64,000 nucleotides of DNA from Calendula officinalis (taxonomy: Eukaryota > Streptophyta > Magnoliopsida > Asterales > Asteraceae): the NCBI GenBank assembly GCA_963853835.1, contig OY970828.1, positions 19,640,977-19,704,976 on the forward strand. Reading direction: 5' to 3'. The notes under the pieces were generated by a model, which was not told the DNA's origin, searched no databases, and saw only the letters and a program-made list of their open reading frames with translations. The position numbers were made by a program, and so were the translations under genes. Shown here one piece after another: positions 50,571-62,200 of this stretch (its first letter is position 1; each line of letters begins with the position of its first letter).

Positions 50571-52481
50571 ATGGATACTTATAGGTCATTGGTCTTATCT
50601 AGTGGTCAAAATCGTTCACGGGACATTCGTATGGGTTCTAGACACCAATTAGAATTTAGAAAAATGGATATTTATAGGTTATTGGTCATAGCTAGTGGTT
50701 ATAATGGTTCACGGGCCATTCCTATGGGTTATCAACACCAATCACAGTTTAAAAAATGGATACTTATAGGTTATTGGTTATAGCTAGTGATTATAATGGT
50801 TCACGGGCCATTCGTATGGGCTATGGACGCCAAGTAAGGTTTAACATGGATACTTATAGGTTATTGGACGTAGTTAGTGGTTATATTGCTTCACGGGCCA
50901 TTCGTATGTTTAACGGACACCAATTAATGTTTAAAATGGATACTTACAGGTTATTGGTCGTAGCTAGTGGTCAAAATCGTTCACGGGGCATTCGTATGAG
51001 TTCTAGACACCAATTATAGTTTAAGAAATGGATACTTATAGGTTATTGGTCATAACTAGTGGCCATAATGGTTCACAGGCCATTTGTATGGGTTATCAAC
51101 ACCAATTACAGTTAAAAAAAATGGATACTTATAGGTTTTTTGTTCTAGCTAGTGATTGTAATGGTTCACGGGCCATTTGTATTTGTTATCGAAACCAATT
51201 AAGGTTTAAAATGGATACTTATAGGGTATTGGTCATAGCTAGTGGTCAAAATCATTCACGGGGCATTCGTATGGGTTCTAGACACCAATTACAGTTTAAA
51301 AAATGGATACTTATAGGTTATTGGTCATACCTAGTGGTTATAGTGTTCAAGGGCCATTCGTATGGCCTATGGATGCTAATTACGGTTTAACAAGGATACT
51401 TATAGGTTATTGGTCGAAGCTAGTGGTTATAATGGTTCACGGGCCATTCATTCGTATGTGTAATGGACACCAATTAATGTTTAAAATGGATACTTATAGG
51501 TTATTGGTCATAGCTAGTGGCCAAAATCATTCACGGGGCATTCCAATGAGTTCTAGACAGCAATTACAGTTTAAAAAATGGATATATGCTTTATTGGTCA
51601 TAGATTGTTGTCAAATTCATTCACGGGGCATTCGGGTGGGTTCTAGAGACCAATTACAGTTTAAAAAATGGGTACTTATAGGTTATTGGTCATAGCTATT
51701 GGATATAATGGTTCACGGGCCATTCGTATGGGATATGGACGCTAATTACGGTTAAACAAGGATACTTATAGGTTATTGGTCGAAGCTAGTGATTATAATG
51801 GTTCACGGGCCATTCGTATGGGTAATGGACACCAATTAAGGTTTAAAAAGGATAATCATAGGTTTTTGGTCATAGCTAGAGGTCAAAATTAGTCACGGGG
51901 CATTCGTATGGGTTCTAGACACCAATTACAAGTTAAAAAATGGATACTTATAGGTTATCGGTGATAGCTAGTGGTTATAATGGTTCACAGGACATTCGTA
52001 TGGGTAATGGACACCAATTAAGGTTTAAAATTGATACTTATAGGTTACTGGTCATAGCTAGTGGTCAAAATCATTCACGGGGCATTCGTACGGGTTCTAG
52101 ACACCAATTACAGTTTAAAAAATGGATACTTATAGGTTATTGGTCATAGCTAGTGGTTATAATGGTTCACGGGGCATTCGTATGGGCTATGGACGCAAAT
52201 TACGGTTTAACAAGGATACTTATAGGTTATTGGTCGAAGCTAGCGGTTATAATGGTTCACGGGCCATTCGTAAGGTCTATGGACGCTAATTACGGTTTAA
52301 CAAGGATACTTATAGGTTATTGGTCGTAGCTAGTGGTTATAATGGTTCACGGGCCATTCGTATGGGTAATGGACATCAATTAAGGTTTAAAGTGGATACT
52401 TATAGGTTATTGGTCGAAGCTAGTGGTTATAATGGTTCACGGGGCATTCGTATGGGTAATTGACTCATATTAAGGTTTAAA
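50571..52481 (+). repeat. Satellite B higher-order repeat, 1.9-kb form
   Basis: About 21 monomers, with one ~815-bp block region (51940). A 4-base duplication (cattcattcg) sits near 51447. Confidence 0.85.
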
Positions 52482-54347
52482 ATGGATACTTATAGGTCAT
52501 TGGTCTTAGCTAGTGGTCAAATCGTTCACGGGACATTCGTATTTATAGGTTATTGGTCATAGCTAGTGGTTATAATGGTTCACGGGCCATTCCTATGGGT
52601 TATCAACACCAATCACAGTTTAAAAAATGGATACTTATAGGTTATTGGTTATAGCTAGTGATTATAATGGTTCACGGGCCATTCGTATGGGCTATGGACG
52701 CCAAGTAAGGTTTAACATGGATAGTTATAGGTTATTGGACGTAGTTAGTGGTTATATTGCTTCACGGGCCATTCGTATGTTTAACGGACACCAATTAATG
52801 TTTAAAATGGATACTTACAGGTTATTGGTCGTAGCTAGTGGTCAAAATCGTTCACGGGGCATTCGTATGAGTTCTAGACACCAATTATAGTTTAAGAAAT
52901 GGATACTTATAGGTTATTGGTCATAACTAGTGGCCATAATGGTTCACAGGCCATTTGTATGGGTTATCAACACCAATTACAGTTAAAAAAATGGATACTT
53001 ATAGGTTTTTTGTTCTAGCTAGTGATTATAATGGTTCACGGGCCATTTGTATTTGTTATCGAAACCAATTAAGGATTAAAATGGATACTTATAGGGTATT
53101 GGTCATAGCTAGTGGTCAAAATCATTCACGGGGCATTCGTATGGGTTCTAGACACCAATTACAGTTTACAAAATGGATACTTATAGGTTATTGGTCATAC
53201 CTAGTGGTTATAGTGTTCAAGGGCCATTCGTATGGCCTATGGATGCTAATTACGGTTTAACAAGGATACTTATAGGTTATTGGTCGAAGCTAGTGGTTAT
53301 AATGGTTCACGGGCCATTCGTATGTGTAATGGACACCAATTAATGTTTAAAATGGATACTTATAGGTTATTGGTCATAGCTAGTGGCCAAAATCATTCAC
53401 GGGGCATTCCAATGAGTTCTAGACAGCAATTACAGTTTAAAAAATGGATATATGCTTTATTGGTCATAGATTGTTGTCAAAATCATTCACGGGGCATTCG
53501 GGTGGGTTCTAGAGACCAATTACAGTTTAAAAAATGGGTACTTATAGGTTATTGGTCATAGCTATTGGATATAATGGTTCACGGAACATTCGTATGGGCT
53601 ATGGACGCTAATTACGGTTAAACAAGGATACTTATAGGTTATTGGTCGAAGCTAGTGATTATAATGGTTCACGGGCCATTCGTATGGGTAATGGACACCA
53701 ATTAAGGTTTAAAAAGGATACTCATAGGTTTTTGGTCTTAGCTAGAGGTCAAAATTAGTCACGGGGCATTCGTATGGGTTCTAGACACCAATTACAAGTT
53801 AAAAAATGGATACTTATAGGTTATCGGTCATAGCTAGTGGTTATAATGGTTCACGGGACATTCATATGGGTAATGGACACCAATTAAGGTTTAAAATTGA
53901 TACATATAGGTTACTGGTCATAGCTAGTGGTCAAAATCATTCACGGGGCATTCGTACGGGTTCTAGACACCAATTACAGTTTAAAAAATGGATACTTATA
54001 GGTTATTGGTCATAGCTAGTGGTTATAATGGTTCACGGGGCATTCGTATGGGCTATGGACGCAAATTACGGTTTAACAAGGATACTTATAGGTTATTGGT
54101 CGAAGCTAGCGGTTATAATGGTTCACGTGCCATTCGTAAGGTCTATGGACGCTAATTACGGTTTAACAAGGATACTTATAGGTTATTGGTCGTAGCTAGT
54201 GGTTATAATGGTTCACGGGCCATTCGTATGGGTAATGGACATCAATTAAGGTTTAAAGTGGATACTTATAGGTTATTGGTTGAAGCTAGTGGTTATAATG
54301 GTTCACGGGGCATTCGTATGGGTAATTGACTCATATTAAGGTTTAAA
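52482..54347 (+). repeat. Satellite B higher-order repeat, 1.9-kb form with a 38-bp deletion
   Basis: It is like its neighbours but 1,866 bp long. About 38 bp are missing near 52540, where cattcgtat jumps straight to ttataggtt. The deletion joins two monomers at a shared tat. Confidence 0.85.
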
Positions 54348-56252
54348 ATGGATACTTATAGGTCATTGGTCTTAGCTAGTGGTCAAATCGTTCACGGGAC
54401 ATTCGTATGGGTTCTAGACACCAATTAGAATTTAGAAAAATGGATATTTATAGGTTATTGGTCATAGCTAGTGGTTATAATGGTTCACGGGCCATTCCTA
54501 TGGGTTATCAACACCAATCACAGTTTAAAAAATGGATACTTATAGGTTATTGGTTATAGCTAGTGATTATAATGGTTCACGGGCCATTCGTATGGGCTAT
54601 GGATGCCAAGTACGGTTTAACATGGATACTTATAGGTTATTGGACGTAGTTAGTGGTTATATTGCTTCACGGGCCATTCGTATGTTTAACGGACACCAAT
54701 TAATGTTTAAAATGGATACTTACAGGTTATTGGTCGTAGCTAGTGGTCAAAATCGTTCACGGGGCATTCGTATGAGTTCTAGACACCAATTATAGTTTAA
54801 GAAATGGATACTTATAGGTTATTGGTCATAACTAGTGGCCATAATGGTTCACATGCCATTTGTATGGGTTATAAACACCAATTACAGTTAAAAAAATGGA
54901 TACTTATAGGTTTTTTGTTCTAGCTAGTGATTATAATGGTTCACGGGCCATTTGTATTTGTTATCGAAACCAATTAAGGTTTAAAATGGATACTTATAGG
55001 GTATTGGTCATAGCTAGTGGTCAAAATCATTCACGGGGCATTCGTATGGGTTCTAGACACCAATTACAGTTTAACAAATGGATACTTATAGGTTATTGGT
55101 CATACCTAGTGGTTATAGTGTTCAAGGGCCATTCGTATGGCCTATGGATGATAATTACGGTTTAACAAGGATACTTATAGGTTATTGTTCGAAGCTAGTG
55201 GTTATAATGGTTCACGGGCCATTCGTATGTGTAATGGACACCAATTAATGTTTAAAATGGATACTTATAGGTTATTGGTCATAGCTAGTGGCCAAAATCG
55301 TTCACGGGGCATTCCTATGAGTTCTAGACAGCAATTACAGTTTAAAAAATGGATATATGCTTTATTGGTCATAGCTTGTTGTCAAAATCGTTCACGGGGC
55401 ATTCGTGTGGGTTCTAGACACCAATTACAGTTTAAAAAATGGGTACTTATAGGTTATTGGTCATAGCTATTGGATATAATGGTTCACGGGCCATTCATAT
55501 GGGCTATGGACGCTAATTACGGTTAAACAGGGATACTTATAGGTTATTGGTCGAAGCTAGTGATTATAATGGTTCACGGGCCATTCGTATGGGTAATGGA
55601 CACCAATTAAGGTTTAAAAAGGATACTCATATGTTTTTGGTCTTAGCTAGAGGTCAAAATTAGTCACGGGGCATTCGTATGGATTCTAGACACAAATTAC
55701 AAGTTAAAAAATGGATACTTATAGGTTATCGGTCATAGCTAGTGGTTATAATGGTTCACGGGACATTCGTATGGGTAATGGACACCAATTAAGGTTTAAA
55801 ATTGATACTTATAGGTTACTGGTCATAGCTAGTGGTCAAAATCATTCACGGGGCATTCGTACGGGTTCTAGACACCAATTACAGTTTAAAAAATGGATAC
55901 TTATAGGTTATTGGTCATAGCTTGTGGTTATAATGGTTCACGGGGCATTCGTATGGGCTATGGACGCAAATTACGGTTTAACAAGGATACTTATAGGTTA
56001 TTGGTCGAAGCTAGCGGTTATAATGGTTCACGGGCCATTCGTAAGGTCTATGGACGCTAATTACGGTTTAACAAGGATACTTATAGGTTATTGGTCGTAG
56101 CTAGTGGTTATAATGGTTCACGGGCCATTCGTATGGGTAATGGACATCAATTAAGGTTTAAAGTGGATACTTATAGGTTATTGGTTGAAGCTAGTGGTTA
56201 TAATGGTTCACGGGGCATTCGTATGGGTAATTGACTCATATTAAGGTTTAAA
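54348..56252 (+). repeat. Satellite B higher-order repeat, 1.9-kb form (third)
   Basis: About 21 monomers (1,905 bp), one ~815-bp block region (55711), with no major indel against the core form. Confidence 0.85.
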
Positions 56253-57622
56253 ATCGATACTTATAGGTCATTGGTCTTAGCTAGTGATCAAAATCGTTCA
56301 CGGGACATTCGTATGGGTTCTAGACACCAATTACAATTTAGAAAAATGGATATTTATAGGTTATTGGTCATAGATGGTGGTTATAATGGTTCACGGGCCA
56401 TTCCTATGGGTTATCAACACCAATCACAGTTTAAAAAATGGATACTTATAGGTTATTGGTTATAGCTAGTGATTATAATGGTTCACGGGCCATTCGTATG
56501 GGCTATGGACGCCAAGTACGGTTTAACATGGATACTTATAGGTTATTGGACGTAGTTAGTGGTTATAATGCTTAACGGGCCATTCGTATGTGTAATGGAC
56601 ACCAATTAATGTTTAAAATGGATACTTATAGGTTGTTGGTCGTAGCTAGTGGTCAAAATCGTTCACGGGGCATTCGTATGAGTTCTAGACACCAATTACA
56701 GTTTAAGAAATGGATACTTATAGGTTATTGGTCATAACTCATAATGGTTCACGGGCCATTTGTATGGGTTATCAACACCAATTACAGTTAAAAAAATGGA
56801 TACTTATAGGTTTTTGGTTATAGCTAGTGATTATAATGGTTCACGTGCCTTTTGTATTTGTTATCGAAACCAATTAAGGTTTAAAATAGATACTTATAGG
56901 TTATTGGTCATAGCTAGTGGTCAAAATCATTCACGGGGCATTAGTAAGGGTTCTAGACACCAATTACAGTTTAAAAATGGATACTTATAGGTTATTGGTC
57001 ATACCTAGTGGTTATAGTGGTTCACGGGCCATTCGTATGGCCTATGGACGCTAATTACGGCTTAACAAGGATACTTATAGGTTATTGGTCGAAGCTAGTG
57101 GTTATAATGGTTCACGGGCCATTCCTATGTGTAATGGACACCAATTAATGTTTAAAATGGATACTTATAAGTTATTGGTCATAGCTAGTGGTCAAAATCG
57201 TTCACGGGGCATTCGTATGGGTTTTGCACACCAATTACAGTTTAAAAAATGGATACTTATAGGTTATTGGACATAGCTAGTGGTTATAATGGTTCACGGG
57301 CCAATTGTTTGGGCTTATGGACGCTAATTACGGTTTAACAAGGATACTTATAGGTTATTGGTCGAAGCTAGTAGTTATAATGCTTCACGGGCCATTCGTA
57401 TGTGTAATGGACATCAATTAATGTTTAAAATGGATACTTATAGGTTATTGGTCTTAGCTAGTGGCCAAAATTATTCACGGGGCATTCGTATGAGTTCTAG
57501 ACAGCAATTACAGTTTAAAAATGGATATATGCGTTATTGGTCATTGCTAGTTTCAAAATCATTCACGGGGCATTCGTTGTGGGGTTCTAGACACCAATTA
57601 CAATTTAAAAAATGGGGTACTT

Positions 57623-57824
57623 TGTTAGGACAAGATAATTAAGCATTAATAACAAAGAGTTTAACATGTAGAATCCATACCCTTGAAGCCTTTGGTAAAT
57701 TCATGTATGTAGAGGTTGTAGAACTCCAAGATTCAAAGGTTAGAATCTCTCTAACGGTATCCACAAAACACCTTATATAGAACACCAATTGAGATGCTAG
57801 TCCCTTAAGCAAGAATCAAAACCC
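57623..57824 (-). mobile_element. Partial copia-type LTR cut by the assembly gap
   Basis: Satellite B ends near 57620 and unique DNA follows. It aligns in order with the copia LTR at 32590: gaatccatacccttgaagcctttgg resembles its gaattcataccctagttgcc region. The stretch from aatctctctaacg through tccacaaaacac to gatgctagtcc matches its 32790-32850 part. Identity is clearly below that between the two LTRs of the intact element, so this is a related but distinct family member. The orientation is the same, so its coding strand would be -. The rest is lost in the gap. Confidence 0.65.
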
Positions 57825-58024
57825 NNNNNNNNNNNNNNNNNNNNNNNNNNNNNNNNNNNNNNNNNNNNNNNNNNNNNNNNNNNNNNNNNNNNNNNNNNNN
57901 NNNNNNNNNNNNNNNNNNNNNNNNNNNNNNNNNNNNNNNNNNNNNNNNNNNNNNNNNNNNNNNNNNNNNNNNNNNNNNNNNNNNNNNNNNNNNNNNNNNN
58001 NNNNNNNNNNNNNNNNNNNNNNNN
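57825..58024. other. Assembly gap (200 N)
   Basis: A run of exactly 200 N. The round size suggests a scaffolding placeholder, not a measured distance, so the order and orientation of what follows are not proven by the sequence. Confidence 0.98.
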
Positions 58025-59296
58025 CTCCGACCTCGGCCCGAACTTCAACCTCGGACCGAACTCCTACCTCTGCCCGAACTCCGACCTCGGCCCGAACTTC
58101 AACCTCGGACCGAACTCCTACCTCTGCCCGAACTCCGACCTCGGCCCGAACACCGAACTTCGGCCCGAACACCACTTCGGCCCGAACATCCCACTTCGGC
58201 CCGAACACCACTTCGGCCCGAACATCCCACTTCGGCCCGAACTCTTCAATTTCCAAGATTGTGTGACAAAAGGTGCTATACTAAAACATTCATAACTTTC
58301 AGCTCGGGTGTCCTTTTCACGCCCACGACTAACCAAAATAGCTGGTTCGTTCGTCACTGCCAAGAACAAGTTCGGCCCGAACTCTTCACTGTTCCCGGCC
58401 CGAACTTCAACCTCGGCCCGAACATCATCCTCGGCCCGAACACCGAACTTCGGCCCGAACATCATCCTCGGCCCGAACACCGAACTTCGCCCCGAACACG
58501 ACTTCGGCCCGAACATCCCACTTCGGCCCGAACACCACTTCGGCCCGAACATCCCTCTTCGGCCCGAACTCTTCAATATCAAAGATTGTGTGACAAAAGG
58601 TGCTATACTAAAACATTCATAACTTTCAGCTCGGGTGTCCTTTTCACGCCCACGACTAACCAAAATAGCTGGTTCGTTCATCACTGCCAAGAACAAGTTC
58701 GGCCCGAACTCTTCACTGTTCCCGGCCCGAACTTCAACCTCGGCCCGAACTTCAACCTCGGCCCGAACTCCGACCTCGGCCCGAACTTCAACCTCGGCCC
58801 GAACATCATCCTTGGCCCGAACACCGAACTTCGGCCCGAACACGACTTCGGCCCGAACATCCCACTTCGGCCCGAACAACACTTCGGCCCGAACATGCCT
58901 CTTCGGCCCGAACTCTTCAATATCCAAGATTGTGTGACAAAAGGTGCTATACTAAAACATTCATAACTTTCAGCTCGGGTGTCCGTTTCACGCCCACGAG
59001 TAACCAAAATAGCTAGTTCGTTCGTCACTGCCAAGAACAAGTTCGGCCCGAACTCTTCACTGTTCCAGGCCCGAACTTCATTTTCGGCCCGAACTTCAAC
59101 CTCGGCCCGAACTCCGACCTCGGCCCGAACTTCAACCTCGGCCCGAACATCATCCTCGGCCCGAACACCGAACTTCGGCCCGAACACCACTTCGGCCCGA
59201 ACACCACTTCGGCCCGAACATCCCACTTCGGCCCTAACACCACTTCGGCCCGAACATCCCTCTTCGGCCCGAACTCTTCAATATCCAAGATTGTGT

Positions 59297-62200
59297 GACA
59301 AAAGGTGCTATACTAAAACATTCATAACTTTCAGCTCGGGTGTCCGTTTCACGCCCACGAGTAACCAAAATAGCTGGTTCGTTCGTCACTGCCAAGACCA
59401 AAGTTCGACCCGAACTCTTCACTGTTCTCGGCCCGAACTTTAACCTCGGCCCGAACTTCAACCTCGGACCGAACTCCTACCTCTGCCCGAACTCCGACCT
59501 CGGCCCGAACATCATCCTCGGCCCGAACACCGAACTTCGGCCCGAACACCACTTCGGCCCGAACATCCCACTTCGGCCCGAACACCACTTCGGCCCGAAC
59601 ATCCCACTTCGGCCCGAACTCTTCAATTTCCAAGATTGTGTGACAAAAGGTGCTATACTAAAACATTCATAACTTTCAGCTCGGGTGTCCTTTTCACGCC
59701 CACGACTAACCAAAATAGCTGGTTCGTTCGTCTCTGCCAAGAACAAGTTCGGCCCGAACTCTTCACTGTTCCCGGCCCGAACTTCAACATCGATCCGAAC
59801 TTCAACCTCGGCCCGAACTCCGACCTCGGCCCGAACTTCAACCTCGGCCCGAACATCATCCTCGGCCGGAACACCGAACTTCGGCCCGAACACCACTTCG
59901 GCCCGAACATCCCACTTCAGCCCGAACACCACTTCGTCCCGAACATCCCTCTTCGGCCCGAACTCTTCAATATCCAAGATTGTGTGACAAAAGGTGCTAT
60001 ACTAAAACATTCATAACTTTCAGCTCGGGTGTCCGTTTTACGCCCACGAGTAACCAAAATAGCTGGTTCGTTCGTCACTGCCAAGATCAAGTTCGGCCCG
60101 AACTCTTCACTGTTCCCGGCCCGAACTTCATTTTCGGCCCGAACTTCAACCTCGGCCCGAACTTCAACCTCGGCCCGAACATCATTCTCGGCCCGAACAC
60201 CGAACTTCAGGCCGAACACCACTTCGGCCCGAACACCACTTCGACCCAAACATCCCACTTCGGCCCGAACACCACTTCGGCCCGAACATCCCTCTTCGGC
60301 CCGAACTCTTCAATATCCAAGATTGTGTGACAAAAGGTGCTATACTAAAACTTTCATAACTTTCAGCTCGGGTGTCCGTTTCACGCCCACGAGTAACCAA
60401 AATAGCTGGTTCGTTCGTCACTGCCAAGAACAAGTTCGACCCGAACTCTTCACTGTTCTCGGCCCGAACTTCATTTTCGGCCCGAACTTCAACCTCGGCC
60501 CGAACTTCAACCTCGGACCGAACTCCTACCTCGGCCCGAACTCCGACCTCGGCCCGAACATCATCCTCGGCCCGAACACCGAACTTCGGCCCGAACACCA
60601 CTTCGGCAAGAACATCCCACTTCGGCCCGAACATCCCTCTTCGGCACGAACTCTTCAATATCCAAGATTGTGTGACAAAAGGTGCTATACTAAAACATTC
60701 ATAACTTTCAGCTCGGGTGTCCGTTTCACGCCCACGAGTAACCAAAATAGCTGGTTCGTTCGACACTGCCAAGAACAAGTTCGGCCCGAACTCTTCACTG
60801 TTCCCGGCCCGAACTTCAACCTCGGCCCGAACTTCAACCTCGGCCCGAACTCCGTCCTTGGCCCGAACTTCAACCTCGGCCCGAACATCATCCTCGGCCC
60901 GAACACTGAACTTCGGCCCGAACACCACTTCGGCCCGAACATCCCACTTCGGCCCGAACACCACTTCTGCCCGAACATCCCTCTTCGGCCCGAACTCTTC
61001 AATATCCAAGATTGTGTGACAAAAGGTGCTATACTAAAACATTCATAACTTTCAGCTCGGGTGTCCGTTTCACGCCCACGAGTAACCAAAATAGCTGGTT
61101 CGTTCGTCACTGCCAAGAACAAGTTCGGCCCGAACTCTTCACTGTTCCAGGCCCGAACTTCATTTTCGGCCCGAACTTCAACCTCGGCCCGAACTTCAAC
61201 CTCGGCCCCAACTCTGACCTCGGCCCGAACTTCAACTTCGGCACGAACATCATCCTCGGCCCGAACACCGAACTTCGGCCCGAACACCACTTCGGCCCGA
61301 ACATCCCACTTCGGCCCGAACACCACTTCGGCCCGAACACCCCTCCTCGGCCTGAACTCTTCAATATCCAAGATTGTGTGACAAAAGGTGCTATACTAAA
61401 ACATTCATAAGTTTCAGCTCGGGTGTCCGTTTCACGCCCACGAGTAACCAAAATAGCTGGTTCGTTCGTCACTGCCAAGAACAAGTTCGACCCGAACTCT
61501 TCACTGTTCTCGGCCCGAACTTCATTTTCGGCCCGAACTTCAACCTCGGCCCGAACTTCAACCTCGGCCCGAACTCCTACCTCGGCCCGAACTCCGACCT
61601 CGGCCCGAACATCATCCTCGGCCCGAACACCGAACTTCGGCCCGAACACCACTTCGGCAAGAACATCCCACTTCGGCCCGAACACCACTTCGGCCCGAAC
61701 ATCCCTCTTCGGCCCTTTTCAATATCCAAGATTGTGTGACAAAAGGTGCTATACTAAAACATTCATAACTTTCAGCTCGGGTGTCCGTTTCACGCCCACG
61801 AGTAACCAAAATAGCTGGTTCGTTCGACACTGCCAAGAACAAGTTCGGCCCGAACTCTTCACTGTTCCCGGCCCGAACTTCAACCTCGGCCCGAACTTCA
61901 ACCTCGGCCCGAACTCCGACCTCGGCCCGAACTTCAACCTCGGCCCGAACATCATCCTCGGCCCGAACACCGAACTTCGGCCCGAACACCACTTCGGCCC
62001 GAACATCCCACTTCGGCCCGAACACCACTTCGGCTCGAACATCCCTCTTCGGCCCGAACTCTTCAATATCTAAGATTGTGTGACAAAAGGTGCTATACTA
62101 AAACATTCATAACTTTCAGCTCGGGTGTTCGTTTCACGCCCACGAGTAACCAAAATAGCTGGTTCGTTCGTCACTGCCAAGAACAAGTTCGGCCCGAACT

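Larger units (their letters stand above)
40491..57622 (+). repeat. Satellite B array, block 3 (higher-order core)
   Basis: About 188 monomers of 90-93 bp are arranged in higher-order repeats. An anchor monomer (DTYRSLVLAS in translation, ending tttagaaaaatgg) occurs at 41592, 45127, 47848, 50571, 52482, 54348 and 56253. The intervals are 3,535, 2,721, 2,723, 1,911, 1,866 and 1,905 bp, which fit a 1.9-kb core of about 21 monomers plus 2, 1, 1, 0, 0 and 0 extra ~815-bp blocks of nine monomers. Corresponding monomers in different higher-order copies are almost identical, while neighbouring monomers differ clearly. The last ~900 bp (56700-57622) drift toward the block 1 type. Confidence 0.96.

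Noticed and set aside
14889..57622. Satellite B open frames of 60-130 codons as a tandem-repeat gene
   Set aside because: Most monomer classes break the frame by 92-93-bp length or an internal TAA, and there is no flanking gene structure.
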